A DNA stretch of 64,000 nucleotides from Pseudomonas sp. B21-015 (GTDB taxonomy: Bacteria; Pseudomonadota; Gammaproteobacteria; Pseudomonadales; Pseudomonadaceae): contig NZ_CP087196.1 of NCBI RefSeq assembly GCF_024749285.1, forward strand, positions 5,828,001 through 5,892,000. The letters run 5' to 3'. The notes under the pieces are model-generated. The model made no database searches. It was given only the letters and a program-made list of their open reading frames with translations, and was not told where the DNA came from. Position 1 is the first letter of the stretch; each line of letters opens with the position of its first letter. Below are positions 29,122-36,913 of this stretch, in pieces. Both the position numbers and the translations under genes were made by a program.

Positions 29122-30036
29122 TTACACCTTCGACACAAGAGGACGGCCGAGCAGGCCTTGAGGCCGAAAGACCAGAACAAGAACGAGCAGTGAGAAGCTG
29201 AAAACGTCTTTGTAATCCGAGTTGACCAGCCCCGAGAACAACGACTCGGAGATCCCGAGAATGATCCCTCCCAGCATGGCGCCGGGCAGTGAGCCGATCC
29301 CGCCGAGTACCGCCGCGGTGAACGCCTTGATACCGATGACGAAGCCCGCGTAGAAGTCGAACGTGCCGTAGTTCATGGTGATCAGCACGCCGGCCAGGGC
29401 CGCCATCGCGGCACCGATGATGAACACGTAGGAAATCACCCGATCGGTGTTGATCCCCAGTATCGAAGCCATCTTGCGGTCTTGCTGGGTAGCGCGGCAC
29501 ATGCGGCCGAGTTTGGTGTACTTGATGACGTAGGTCAGCAAGCCCATCCCGACGAATGCGGCGACCAGAATGAAGATTTTGGTGTAGGTGAGTTGAACGA
29601 AGCCGCTTCCGACTTCAACGCGCCATGCACCGGTCAGCAGTGTCGGTACACCCTGTTGGCGGGCGCCCTGACTGATCTGTGCATAGTTTTGCAGGATCAG
29701 CGAAATACCGATGGCGCTGATCAACGGTGCCAGTCGGGTGGAGTTGCGCAGCGGTTTGTAGGCGACGCGCTCGATGACCCAGCCATACACCGCGGTGACG
29801 ATGATGGTGAAGACCAGCGTGCCGAGCATCAGCAGCGGGAAGGATTCGATACCGAAGTAAGCCAGCAGAGCCAGACTGATCGCCGCGAGGTACGCAGAGA
29901 TCATGTAAACCTCGCCATGGGCGAAGTTGATCATGCCAATGATGCCGTAGACCATTGTGTAGCCGATGGCGATCAGGCCATAGACCGACCCGAGGGTCAG
30001 GCCGTTGACCAGTTGCTGCAGGAAAATACCATCCAT
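29122..30036 (-). CDS. livH: Branched-chain-type amino acid ABC transporter permease LivH
   Basis: The 304-residue permease opens QQLVNGLTLGSVYGLIAIGY, the LivH hallmark, followed by GMINFAHGEVYMISAY. The EAA-like cytoplasmic loop MCRATQQDRKMASILGINTDRV (here 22 residues, core RATQQDRKMASILGI) couples to the ATPases. About eight membrane helices. Length is typical. It lies between the binding protein gene and livM, separated from the former by a repeat. Confidence 0.94.
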   Translation of the reverse strand: MDGIFLQQLVNGLTLGSVYGLIAIGYTMVYGIIGMINFAHGEVYMISAYLAAISLALLAYFGIESFPLLMLGTLVFTIIVTAVYGWVIERVAYKPLRNSTRLAPLISAIGISLILQNYAQISQGARQQGVPTLLTGAWRVEVGSGFVQLTYTKIFILVAAFVGMGLLTYVIKYTKLGRMCRATQQDRKMASILGINTDRVISYVFIIGAAMAALAGVLITMNYGTFDFYAGFVIGIKAFTAAVLGGIGSLPGAMLGGIILGISESLFSGLVNSDYKDVFSFSLLVLVLVFRPQGLLGRPLVSKV

Positions 30037-30192
30037 AACGCAATCTCACGCACTTGAGAGACTGCACAGAAGCCAGTTGCAACAGACCGGGTTCAGCCGC
30101 CGGTGCAACACGCGAGTGTGCAGCTCTACGAGAAAAGACAGACGAGCCTTCTGGCGGATACCAGTCAGCTAAATAGCGGTGAACACAATCTT

Positions 30193-30285
30193 TGTGGCGA
30201 GGGAGCTTGCTCCCGCTGGGTCGCAAAGCATCCCCTAAAACAGGACTGCTGCGCAGTCCAACGGGAGCAAGCTCCCTCGCCACAG
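30193..30285. repeat. Inverted repeat, TGTGGCGAGGG class, between livK and livH
   Basis: TGTGGCGAGGGAGCTTGCTC and GAGCAAGCTCCCTCGCCACA with CTGCGCAG in the loop. Placed after the binding-protein gene, such a hairpin could keep livK mRNA more abundant than the permease part, as is usual for binding proteins. This effect is inferred. Confidence 0.85.
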
Positions 30286-30303
30286 GCCGGTCACACGCTC
30301 ATA

Positions 30304-31437
30304 TCACTTCTGTTTTTCCAGTTGGTGGTATTTGCCGTCCTTGTCCCACTGGTAAACCACGTAGTCGGAGACTTTCAGGTCGCCCTTGGCGTCCCAGGTC
30401 TTCTCGCCCATCACGGTTTGGACCTTGTTGGCTTTCAGCCATTTGGCGGCGTCGTCGCCCTTGTTGGACTTGGCACCGTTGAAGCCGGCAGCCAGGGCCT
30501 GAACCGAAGCGTAAGCATAGAGGGTGTAGCCTTCAGGCTCGGTACCGGCCTTGCGGAAGGCGTCTACCACAGTCTTGCTGTCTGGCAGCAGGCGTGGGTC
30601 GGCACCGAAGGTCATGTACACACCATCAACGTTCTGTGGGCCACCGGCGGTGGTCACGAGTTCGTCGGTCACGATGCCGTCATCGGACATGAACTTGACG
30701 TCCTTGAGGCCCTGCTCACGCAGTTGACGAACCAGTGGACCGGCTTCCGGGTGCAGGCCACCGAAATAGACGACATCGGCACCGGCCGCACGGATCTTGG
30801 TTACCACGGCGCTGAAGTCTTTCTCGCCACGGGTCAGGCCTTCGTACAGCACCGGCGTTACGCCGCGCTTGGCCAACTGGGCCTTGGTGGCATCCGCCAG
30901 ACCTTGGCCGTAGGTGTCTTTGTCGTGCAGAACCACGACTTTCTTGCCCTTGAGCACGTCGACGATGTAGTCGCCGGCAACGATGCCTTGCTGGTCGTCA
31001 CGGCCGCACATACGGAACATGGCGGCCAGGCCGCGTTCAGTGACCTGCGGGTTGGTGGAACCTGGAGTGATCGCAATGATGCCCGCTTCGTCGTAGATCT
31101 CGGAGGCCGGAATGGTCGACGAGGAGCAGAAGTGACCGACCACGCCGGCGACTTTCTGATTGGTCAGGTCCTTGGCGACCGTCACAGCCTGCTTCGGTTC
31201 GCAGGCGTCATCGCCTTTGACCAGTACGATTTTTTCCCCGTTGATACCGCCGGCGGCATTGACCGCATCGGCCGCTGCCTGTGCACCCTTCATGTACTGC
31301 TCGCCAAATGCCGCGTTGGCGCCTGTCATCGGACCCGCCACACCGATTTTCACATCAGCCTGTGCAAACGCAGAAACACCCAACGCAGCTGCCACTGCGA
31401 GGGCCAGAAAGCCTTTCTTGTAAAACGTCTGGGACAT
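30304..31437 (-). CDS. livK: Branched-chain-type amino acid ABC transporter binding protein LivK
   Basis: The 377-residue periplasmic binding protein has a signal peptide (about 1-28, ending FAQADVKIG) and the Leu/Ile/Val-binding fold: GPMTGANAAFGEQYMKGAQAA-type opening, GVVGHFCSSSTIPASEIYDEAG and the disulfide-type FRMCGRDDQQG. ATG 31437 is preceded by TTGGAG. It is the first gene of the operon and follows a sigma-54 promoter. The ligand may be Leu/Ile/Val/Ala or another amino acid. Confidence 0.92.
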   Translation of the reverse strand: MSQTFYKKGFLALAVAAALGVSAFAQADVKIGVAGPMTGANAAFGEQYMKGAQAAADAVNAAGGINGEKIVLVKGDDACEPKQAVTVAKDLTNQKVAGVVGHFCSSSTIPASEIYDEAGIIAITPGSTNPQVTERGLAAMFRMCGRDDQQGIVAGDYIVDVLKGKKVVVLHDKDTYGQGLADATKAQLAKRGVTPVLYEGLTRGEKDFSAVVTKIRAAGADVVYFGGLHPEAGPLVRQLREQGLKDVKFMSDDGIVTDELVTTAGGPQNVDGVYMTFGADPRLLPDSKTVVDAFRKAGTEPEGYTLYAYASVQALAAGFNGAKSNKGDDAAKWLKANKVQTVMGEKTWDAKGDLKVSDYVVYQWDKDGKYHQLEKQK

Positions 31438-31453
31438 GAGGTGGTGCTCCAAG

Positions 31454-31462
31454 GTTTTTTTT
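31454..31462 (-). promoter_or_regulatory. A-rich Hfq/Crc-like target just upstream of the livK RBS
   Basis: On the minus strand CTAAAAAAAACC sits directly before TTGGAG. It fits the AANAANAA catabolite-activity motif recognised by Hfq-Crc in pseudomonads. The same 12-mer occurs at the start of livM. Binding is inferred. Confidence 0.45.
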
Positions 31463-31492
31463 AGTTGGCACTGCGACTTCACTGAATGCTCA

Positions 31493-31510
31493 GAGCAAGG
31501 GCCGTGCCAT
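31493..31510 (-). promoter_or_regulatory. Sigma-54 promoter of livK operon
   Basis: On the minus strand TGGCACGGCCCTTGCTCT: -24 GG at 31508-31507 and -12 GC at 31496-31495 with ten bases between, a full match to TGGCACG-N4-TTGCT. Transcription would start near 31484, giving a leader of about 47 bases with the A-rich motif and RBS. Confidence 0.8.
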
Positions 31511-31707
31511 CGGTTTTTTATTCTGAAAAAAGTCGCTGCTTTATTGTTATTTCGACTGTTTCGGACCCTTTTTCATTGGGTGTGCAACCGTCTAAACCGC
31601 GCGAGGTGAAACCATTTATTTTAAAAGGCGCAACCCGTATGAGCCATCATTGCAACCGCAGCACCAAACGATGTGCAACCGGCCTGTAACAGCCTGCGTC
31701 ACCGAAC

Positions 31708-31724
31708 TGCACACTGCTGGTGCG
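31708..31724. promoter_or_regulatory. Candidate NtrC binding site for livK
   Basis: TGCACACTGCTGGTGCG matches the NtrC dyad TGCACY-N5-GGTGCA at ten of twelve defined positions, about 210 bases upstream of the sigma-54 promoter, a normal enhancer distance. Confidence 0.5.
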
Positions 31725-31801
31725 CAACTGCTACAACCCGCACCTTTTACAGGCTAGCCGCTTCGCGAAAAAGCGCCGCTTCCAGCAACACATTTCAACA
31801 A

Positions 31802-33085
31802 TCAAATAACGATCCGCAGGCACTGGCCTGCGTGATACAGCGAAAATCCGGCCTCGTACAGACAGCTGCGCAATCCCACACCCGCCAATGGCTGCATGGG
31901 GGCGAAGGGAATCGGCAGGGCTTGAGGATTTCCGTTACACAGATAATCAGCAAAGGCTTTGCCAACCACAGTGCCAGTAGTGACGCCCCGGCCGTTGTAA
32001 CCGGTAACGGCCACCAGACCCGGCGCCGGCTCGAACAGGCGCATCAAATGATCGGGGGTGAAGGCGATGCAACCGGTCCAGGTGCATTCCCATTCCACCG
32101 GTTTCAGGTAGGGGAAGTAATGCTGCTGAACCCGGTCGGCCCAGGCTTTCAGGAACCAGGTCGGTTTCTGGTTGCCATTGCCGAGACTGCCGAGCAACAA
32201 CCGCCCTTCGGCATCGCGACGGATGCTGCTGAGCACCTGCCGGGTGTCCCAGGACCCTTGACCACCGGGCAGAATCCGTTGCGCGGCGTCTTCGGTCAGC
32301 GGCACCGAAGCCACTTGATAGTAATAACCGGGGAAGAAGTTGCGCCGCAGCGCTGTCCAGTCGCCTTCGGTGTAGGCGTTGGACGCAATCACCACCTGCT
32401 CGGCCAGCACCGAACCCTGGGCGGTCTGCACCGACCAGCGCTGGCCCTGACGTTCGAGTCGGGTGACCGGGGAGTGATCGAACAGCTGACCGCCAAGACC
32501 GATGGCCGCGTTGGCCAGCCCCGTGGTGTAGGCCATCGGGTTGATCGTGCCGGCGCGCCGATCGAGCAACGCGGCGGCGATCTTTTGGGTGCCCGTGGCT
32601 TGTTCGCAGGCAGCTCCGGAGAGCAACTCCACCGGTGCACCGCGACGTTTCCATTGGGCTTCGCGACTGCGCAGATCCGCCTCGCCACGTGCGTTATGCG
32701 CCATGTGCAGCGTGCCTTCGCGGCGCAACTGGCAATCGATGTTGTATTTGTCGATCAGGCTGAACACCAGCGACGGCGCCGCACCGAGCATGCGGTTGAG
32801 CTGACTGCCGACCGCTTCGCCGAAACCGGCTTCGATTTCGTCCGGTGGAATCCACATCCCGGCGTTGACCAGCCCGACGTTACGTCCCGAACCGCCATGC
32901 CCGGCGCGATGGGCTTCCAGCACACAGACGCTTTTACCTTGTTCCAGCAGGTGCACCGCCGCCGACAGGCCGGTGAAACCGGCACCGATGACGCAGACAT
33001 CCACCGTCACCTCACCCTTGAGCGCCGCATTGTCGGGCCTTTGCGGCGTCAGTTTTTCCCACAGACATTCTTCGCGTAACGGCAT
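31802..33085 (-). CDS. amaA: L-pipecolate oxidase (FAD-dependent), AmaA-like
   Basis: The 427-residue DAO-family flavoprotein has the dinucleotide motif VCVIGAGFTGLSAAVHLLEQG (about residues 30-50, core GAGFTGLSAA), GGSGRNVGLVNAG, and C-terminal GYNGRGVTTGTVVGKAFADY. On its own it would be called a gamma-glutamylputrescine oxidase-like enzyme. The adjacent amaB and divergent LysR gene match the P. putida amaA-amaB locus, where AmaA oxidises L-pipecolate to piperideine-6-carboxylate in lysine catabolism. Membrane association is likely but not visible. Confidence 0.82.
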   Translation of the reverse strand: MPLREECLWEKLTPQRPDNAALKGEVTVDVCVIGAGFTGLSAAVHLLEQGKSVCVLEAHRAGHGGSGRNVGLVNAGMWIPPDEIEAGFGEAVGSQLNRMLGAAPSLVFSLIDKYNIDCQLRREGTLHMAHNARGEADLRSREAQWKRRGAPVELLSGAACEQATGTQKIAAALLDRRAGTINPMAYTTGLANAAIGLGGQLFDHSPVTRLERQGQRWSVQTAQGSVLAEQVVIASNAYTEGDWTALRRNFFPGYYYQVASVPLTEDAAQRILPGGQGSWDTRQVLSSIRRDAEGRLLLGSLGNGNQKPTWFLKAWADRVQQHYFPYLKPVEWECTWTGCIAFTPDHLMRLFEPAPGLVAVTGYNGRGVTTGTVVGKAFADYLCNGNPQALPIPFAPMQPLAGVGLRSCLYEAGFSLYHAGQCLRIVI

Positions 33086-33127
33086 TGCCAGACTCCAATC
33101 AGAAACCTAACCAACACACCATTCCCC

Positions 33128-33217
33128 TGTGGGAGCGGGCTTGCCCGCGATAGCGTCAGCACATTCATCATCTGAGTGACTGACAGATTGCCATCGCGGG
33201 CAAGCCCGCTCCCACAG
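33128..33217. repeat. REP pair (GTGGGAGC class) between amaB and amaA
   Basis: TGTGGGAGCGGGCTTGCCCG and CGGGCAAGCCCGCTCCCACA, near-perfect arms about 50 bases apart, within the ama operon. Confidence 0.88.
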
Positions 33218-33244
33218 TGTTCTTCATGGGCTCAAAGGATGCAC

Positions 33245-34735
33245 TTAGTCGAACGTAATGCCCTGAGCCAACGGCAGCTCCAGCGAATAGTTCACGGTGT
33301 TGGTCTGACGGCGCATGTACCCGCGCCATGCGTCCGAACCGGACTCACGACCACCGCCTGTTTCCTTCTCACCGCCAAACGCCCCGCCGATTTCCGCGCC
33401 GCTCGGGCCAATGTTGACGTTGGCGATGCCGCAATCGCTGCCCACCGCCGACATGAACTGCTCGGCTTCACGCACATCGGTGGTAAAGATGCACGACGAC
33501 AGGCCTTGTGGCACGGCATTGTTCAGGCGCAACGCCTCTTCGAACTCGCTGTAACCGATCACGTACAGAATCGGCGCAAAGGTTTCGCTGCACACCACAT
33601 CGCTCTGCTCCGGCATTTCGACGATGGCTGGCGAGACGTAATAAGCGTTGGGGAATTTGTCTTCCAGCTGACGCTTGCCGCCGAACACCCGGCCGCCTTC
33701 GCTCAAGGCCTGCTCCAGCGCGTCCTGCATGTTGTCGAAGCTGTGTTTGTCGATCAGCGGCCCGACCAGATTGCCTTCCAGCGGATGGCCGATGCGCACC
33801 TTGGAGTAAGCGGCTTTCAGGCGGGTGACGATTTCTTCTTTCACCGACTCGTGGGCGATCAGGCGACGCAAGGTGGTGCAACGCTGACCGGCAGTGCCGA
33901 CGGCGCTGAACAGAATCGCCCGTACGGCCATGTCCAGGTCGGCGCTTGGGCCGAGGATCATCGCGTTGTTACCGCCCAGTTCCAAAATGCTGCGGGCAAA
34001 ACGTGCGGCGATTTTCGGCGCCACTTCACGGCCCATGCGGGTGCTGCCGGTGGCGCTGACCAGCGCGACACGCGGATCATCAACCAGAGCTTCGCCGGCA
34101 TCGCGACCACCGATGATCACCTGGCTCAGGTGCGGCGGGGCGTCGCTGAAATTCTTCAGGACGCGGTCAAACAGCGCTTGGCAGGCCAACGCGGTCAGCG
34201 GGGTTTTCTCCGACGGTTTCCAGATCACCGGGTTGCCGCAGACCAGCGCCAGCGTCGCGTTCCAGGCCCAGACGGCAACCGGAAAGTTGAAGGCGCTGAT
34301 CACGCCAACGATGCCCAGCGGGTGCCAGGTTTCGCGCATGTGGTGGCCAGGGCGCTCGGAGGCAATGGTCAAACCGTACAGCTGACGGGACAGACCGACC
34401 GCGAAGTCGCAGATGTCGATCATTTCCTGAACTTCACCCAGGCCTTCCTGAGTGATCTTGCCCGCTTCCCAGGACACCAGCTCGCCCAGATCGGCCTTGT
34501 ACTCGCGCAGGATGTCACCCAACTGGCGCACCAATTCGCCACGGCGCGGCGCCGGCACCTTGCGCCACAGTTCGAACGCATGATCTGCGCGACTGATGTG
34601 CCGCTCGACTTCAGCAGCGCCTTCCCAGTTCACGGAGGCAATCCGGCTGCCATCGATCGGCGAATGCACCGGCACTTTGCCGTTCTGGTACAGGGCCGGG
34701 TTTACACCAAGACGATCAAGCAATGCGGCAACCAT
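33245..34735 (-). CDS. amaB: Piperideine-6-carboxylate / aminoadipate-semialdehyde dehydrogenase AmaB
   Basis: The 496-residue aldehyde dehydrogenase has NAD-binding VSATGSTRMG, catalytic glutamate in LELGGNNAM and catalytic cysteine in GTAGQRCTTLRRL (about residue 302). The LGVNPALYQNG opening and EIGGAFGGEKETGGGRESGSDAW ending (core GGEKETGGGRESGSD) belong to the ALDH7-like group that oxidises alpha-aminoadipate semialdehyde. Together with AmaA it converts pipecolate to alpha-aminoadipate. It is first in the ama operon and divergent from the LysR gene. Confidence 0.88.
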   Translation of the reverse strand: MVAALLDRLGVNPALYQNGKVPVHSPIDGSRIASVNWEGAAEVERHISRADHAFELWRKVPAPRRGELVRQLGDILREYKADLGELVSWEAGKITQEGLGEVQEMIDICDFAVGLSRQLYGLTIASERPGHHMRETWHPLGIVGVISAFNFPVAVWAWNATLALVCGNPVIWKPSEKTPLTALACQALFDRVLKNFSDAPPHLSQVIIGGRDAGEALVDDPRVALVSATGSTRMGREVAPKIAARFARSILELGGNNAMILGPSADLDMAVRAILFSAVGTAGQRCTTLRRLIAHESVKEEIVTRLKAAYSKVRIGHPLEGNLVGPLIDKHSFDNMQDALEQALSEGGRVFGGKRQLEDKFPNAYYVSPAIVEMPEQSDVVCSETFAPILYVIGYSEFEEALRLNNAVPQGLSSCIFTTDVREAEQFMSAVGSDCGIANVNIGPSGAEIGGAFGGEKETGGGRESGSDAWRGYMRRQTNTVNYSLELPLAQGITFD

Positions 34736-34921
34736 GGGTCACTCCTCAAGCAAAAAACAGAAAACGTGCAGCCGGATTAATTCGACTGATGAGACCTGTA
34801 GTTTTAGCGCTCCCGAGGTTACCCAACAAACGACCTTTAAGAGAGATATCATTCCGTTTATTCATGCTGCGAATCTGCCGGTAAAAAAGAGCATCGAGAG
34901 AAACAAGAAGAAGGAAAACCA

Positions 34922-35833
34922 ATGCTGAATAAACGCTACCTGCCGTCGATCACTGCGCTGCAGTGCTTCGAGGCCGTGACCCGGCATTTGAGCTTCACCC
35001 GGGCCGCCGAAGAGCTGAACCTGACCCAGAGCGCCGTCAGCAAACAGGTCGCGCAACTCGAAGAATTGTTGCAGCACCTGCTGTTCCGCCGGGTGCGCCG
35101 ACGTCTGCAAATGACCCCGGCGGGGGATTTGTACCTGGTAGAGGTGCGAAAAATCCTCACCCAAGTTGAAATGTCGACCCATTACCTGCGTTCCTACGGC
35201 GGTGACACCGAAGTCTTGCGCGTCTCCACGCCTCCGACTTTCGGTGCGCGCTGGCTGGTGCCACGCTTGAAAGGCTGGCGCCTGCGTCATCCGTCAATTC
35301 ATCTGGACCTGTGCAGCGAACAGGAAGCCGACGATCTGCTGCAAGGTCGCAGCGACCTGGCGTTCTACTTCGGCCAGGGCTCACGGCCCGGCACCGAATG
35401 CCTGAAGCTGTTTGGCGAAGAGCTTGTTCCTGTGTGTGCCCCGGGCAGTCTGCCAGACACGCCGTTCACCGATCCGACCCAACTCACCGACCTGGTCCTG
35501 CTGCAAAACGCTTCCCGCCCCCAGGCCTGGCACGACTGGTTCGACAGCCAGGGCTACCACACCGAACACAGCTACCACGGCCCGCGTTTCGAAACGTTCT
35601 ACATGTGCATCCGTGCTGCCCAGGTCGGCTGCGGCGTGGCGCTGCTACCGAAGTTTCTGGTGGAAGAGGAATTGGCCGACGGCAAACTGGTCATTCCCTG
35701 GCAGCATGCAATGCCCAGCACCGACGCCTATTACCTGGCCTATCCGGAGCATTCGGCGGAAGTGCCCAAGGTGCGGGATTTTGTGAAGTGGATGCTGGAG
35801 CAGATGGACAATCCGGATGCGCCGCAAAGTTGA
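34922..35833 (+). CDS. LysR family regulator of the ama genes
   Basis: The 303-residue LTTR has a standard HTH (ITALQCFEAVTRHLSFTRAAEEL and LTQSAVSKQVAQLEE, about residues 8-45) and effector domain starting near residue 95 with STPPTFGARWLVPRL. It is GcvA-like. The divergent position from amaB, 186 bases away, suggests it controls lysine/pipecolate catabolism; the family often uses the pathway intermediate as effector. RBS GAAGGAAAACC is close to the ATG. Confidence 0.85.
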   Translation: MLNKRYLPSITALQCFEAVTRHLSFTRAAEELNLTQSAVSKQVAQLEELLQHLLFRRVRRRLQMTPAGDLYLVEVRKILTQVEMSTHYLRSYGGDTEVLRVSTPPTFGARWLVPRLKGWRLRHPSIHLDLCSEQEADDLLQGRSDLAFYFGQGSRPGTECLKLFGEELVPVCAPGSLPDTPFTDPTQLTDLVLLQNASRPQAWHDWFDSQGYHTEHSYHGPRFETFYMCIRAAQVGCGVALLPKFLVEEELADGKLVIPWQHAMPSTDAYYLAYPEHSAEVPKVRDFVKWMLEQMDNPDAPQS

Positions 35834-35849
35834 AATATCACGCAACCTC

Positions 35850-35890
35850 TGTGGTGAGTGGGCTTGCCCCCGTTGGGCTGCGTAGCGGCC
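35850..35890. repeat. Single arm of a TGTGGCGAGGG-class repeat
   Basis: TGTGGTGAGTGGGCTTGCCC followed by CCGTTGGGCTGCGTAGCGGCC is one diverged arm of the class seen complete at 13601, 24532, 30193 and 61206. No second arm is found, so it looks like a remnant, at the left edge of the AT-richer segment. Confidence 0.6.
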
Positions 35891-35929
35891 CTAAAACCGG
35901 CAACCCGGTTTGTCAGACTCATCATGGCG

Positions 35930-36739
35930 TCACGCAATAACAAAGCGGCCATCGACGACTTTGGTTTGAGCGAGACGAGCGCGCACATCATCATCGATGG
36001 CGGGATCATCCATTCTGTAAAGCCGCACCCTGCGATACGCATTGACTCGATTGATCTGCTGTCCAAGATACTCCCAAACCACCCTCGAACACGCAGGAGT
36101 ACGATGGTCACCTGCGGAAACGCCCATCTTCAAGCCATTGAGTCGAGTAATACAGCTTTTGAAGCTCGGGATGAGAATGGTTTGGCTAATCTCGTTGGAC
36201 GTCAGCGACTCATAATCGATGAGGAACAAGCGATCCTGTAAGTAGTAGGCAATCCCCACGTATCGATACCGCTCAAACTCCCCATCCGTCCCAGTTATCT
36301 GTAAGCGTTCATTTCGTTCGTATACGAAATGCTGCCCCTCCTCGTACATATGCACCAGGGAGCACAGAACGGAACCGGGCTCTGTCATTGCATGGTAGTA
36401 CTCGTAGTAGTAACCCGTGTGGGCTTTTAGCTGCGACGAAGACTGTTGCCGAAGGTGATCAAGCATCCGCTGCGGTGCCGTCACCTCGCTGGACGGACTG
36501 ACTCGCCTTGCTTTAGCGCCGATAAGAATGATGAATTGCTCTGTCGGCAAACCTATTTCGAACTCTTCGACTCCGAAAAAATCACAGATCCGTTTAAGGT
36601 TAAAAGGTGTGGGAAGGCTATTTCCGCACAGATACTTATTAAATTGCCCACGATTAATTCGAAGTTTCCTACAGACTTCCGCGACGGATCGATAGTGACT
36701 ACACAGCAGCCTTAAGTTAGCCGGAAGAAAATCGGACAT
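35930..36739 (-). CDS. Helix-turn-helix transcriptional regulator, sensor domain unknown
   Basis: The 269-residue protein has an N-terminal XRE-like HTH (residues 5-60): LCSHYRSVAEVCRKLRINRGQFNKY then LPTPFNLKRICDFFGVEE. The remaining 200 residues form a mixed alpha/beta region I do not recognise, with HTGYYYEYYHAM and YVGIAYYLQDRLFLIDYES. It is divergent from the AGCS symporter gene, with a palindrome between them, so it probably regulates it. Base composition looks lower in GC than the flanking genes. Confidence 0.78.
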   Translation of the reverse strand: MSDFLPANLRLLCSHYRSVAEVCRKLRINRGQFNKYLCGNSLPTPFNLKRICDFFGVEEFEIGLPTEQFIILIGAKARRVSPSSEVTAPQRMLDHLRQQSSSQLKAHTGYYYEYYHAMTEPGSVLCSLVHMYEEGQHFVYERNERLQITGTDGEFERYRYVGIAYYLQDRLFLIDYESLTSNEISQTILIPSFKSCITRLNGLKMGVSAGDHRTPACSRVVWEYLGQQINRVNAYRRVRLYRMDDPAIDDDVRARLAQTKVVDGRFVIA

Positions 36740-36848
36740 ACAAACCCATCACAATAGTGCCAGAAGACTCGAACATAGCATCAACCCGCATCATTTTTAA
36801 CCAACTTGCGAAATTGCGCGCAGCGATAGATGACCGGATATTACGGAT

Positions 36849-36863
36849 CCTGAAAGCTTCAGG
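36849..36863. promoter_or_regulatory. Palindrome upstream of the symporter gene
   Basis: CCTGAAAGCTTCAGG: perfect 6-bp arms around AGC, in the divergent region between the HTH regulator and the symporter, about 50 bases before the symporter ATG. Candidate operator. Confidence 0.45.
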
Positions 36864-36913
36864 ACCTGCTACACCATTAATCCGCCAGCACTCTAAATAG
36901 CAAGGAACTTTGA

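Larger units (their letters stand above)
31438..31801. other. 364-base regulatory region upstream of livK
   Basis: No gene is seen. It holds the sigma-54 promoter (31493-31510) and, about 160-215 bases further out, NtrC-like dyads: TGCACACTGCTGGTGCG at 31708-31724 and a looser AGCACC...TGTGCA at 31660-31677. The right end flanks the amaA stop codon. Confidence 0.6.

Noticed and set aside
35530..36111. Minus-strand frames over the end of the ama LysR gene
   Set aside because: They overlap two real genes in other frames and lack starts with RBS or known motifs.
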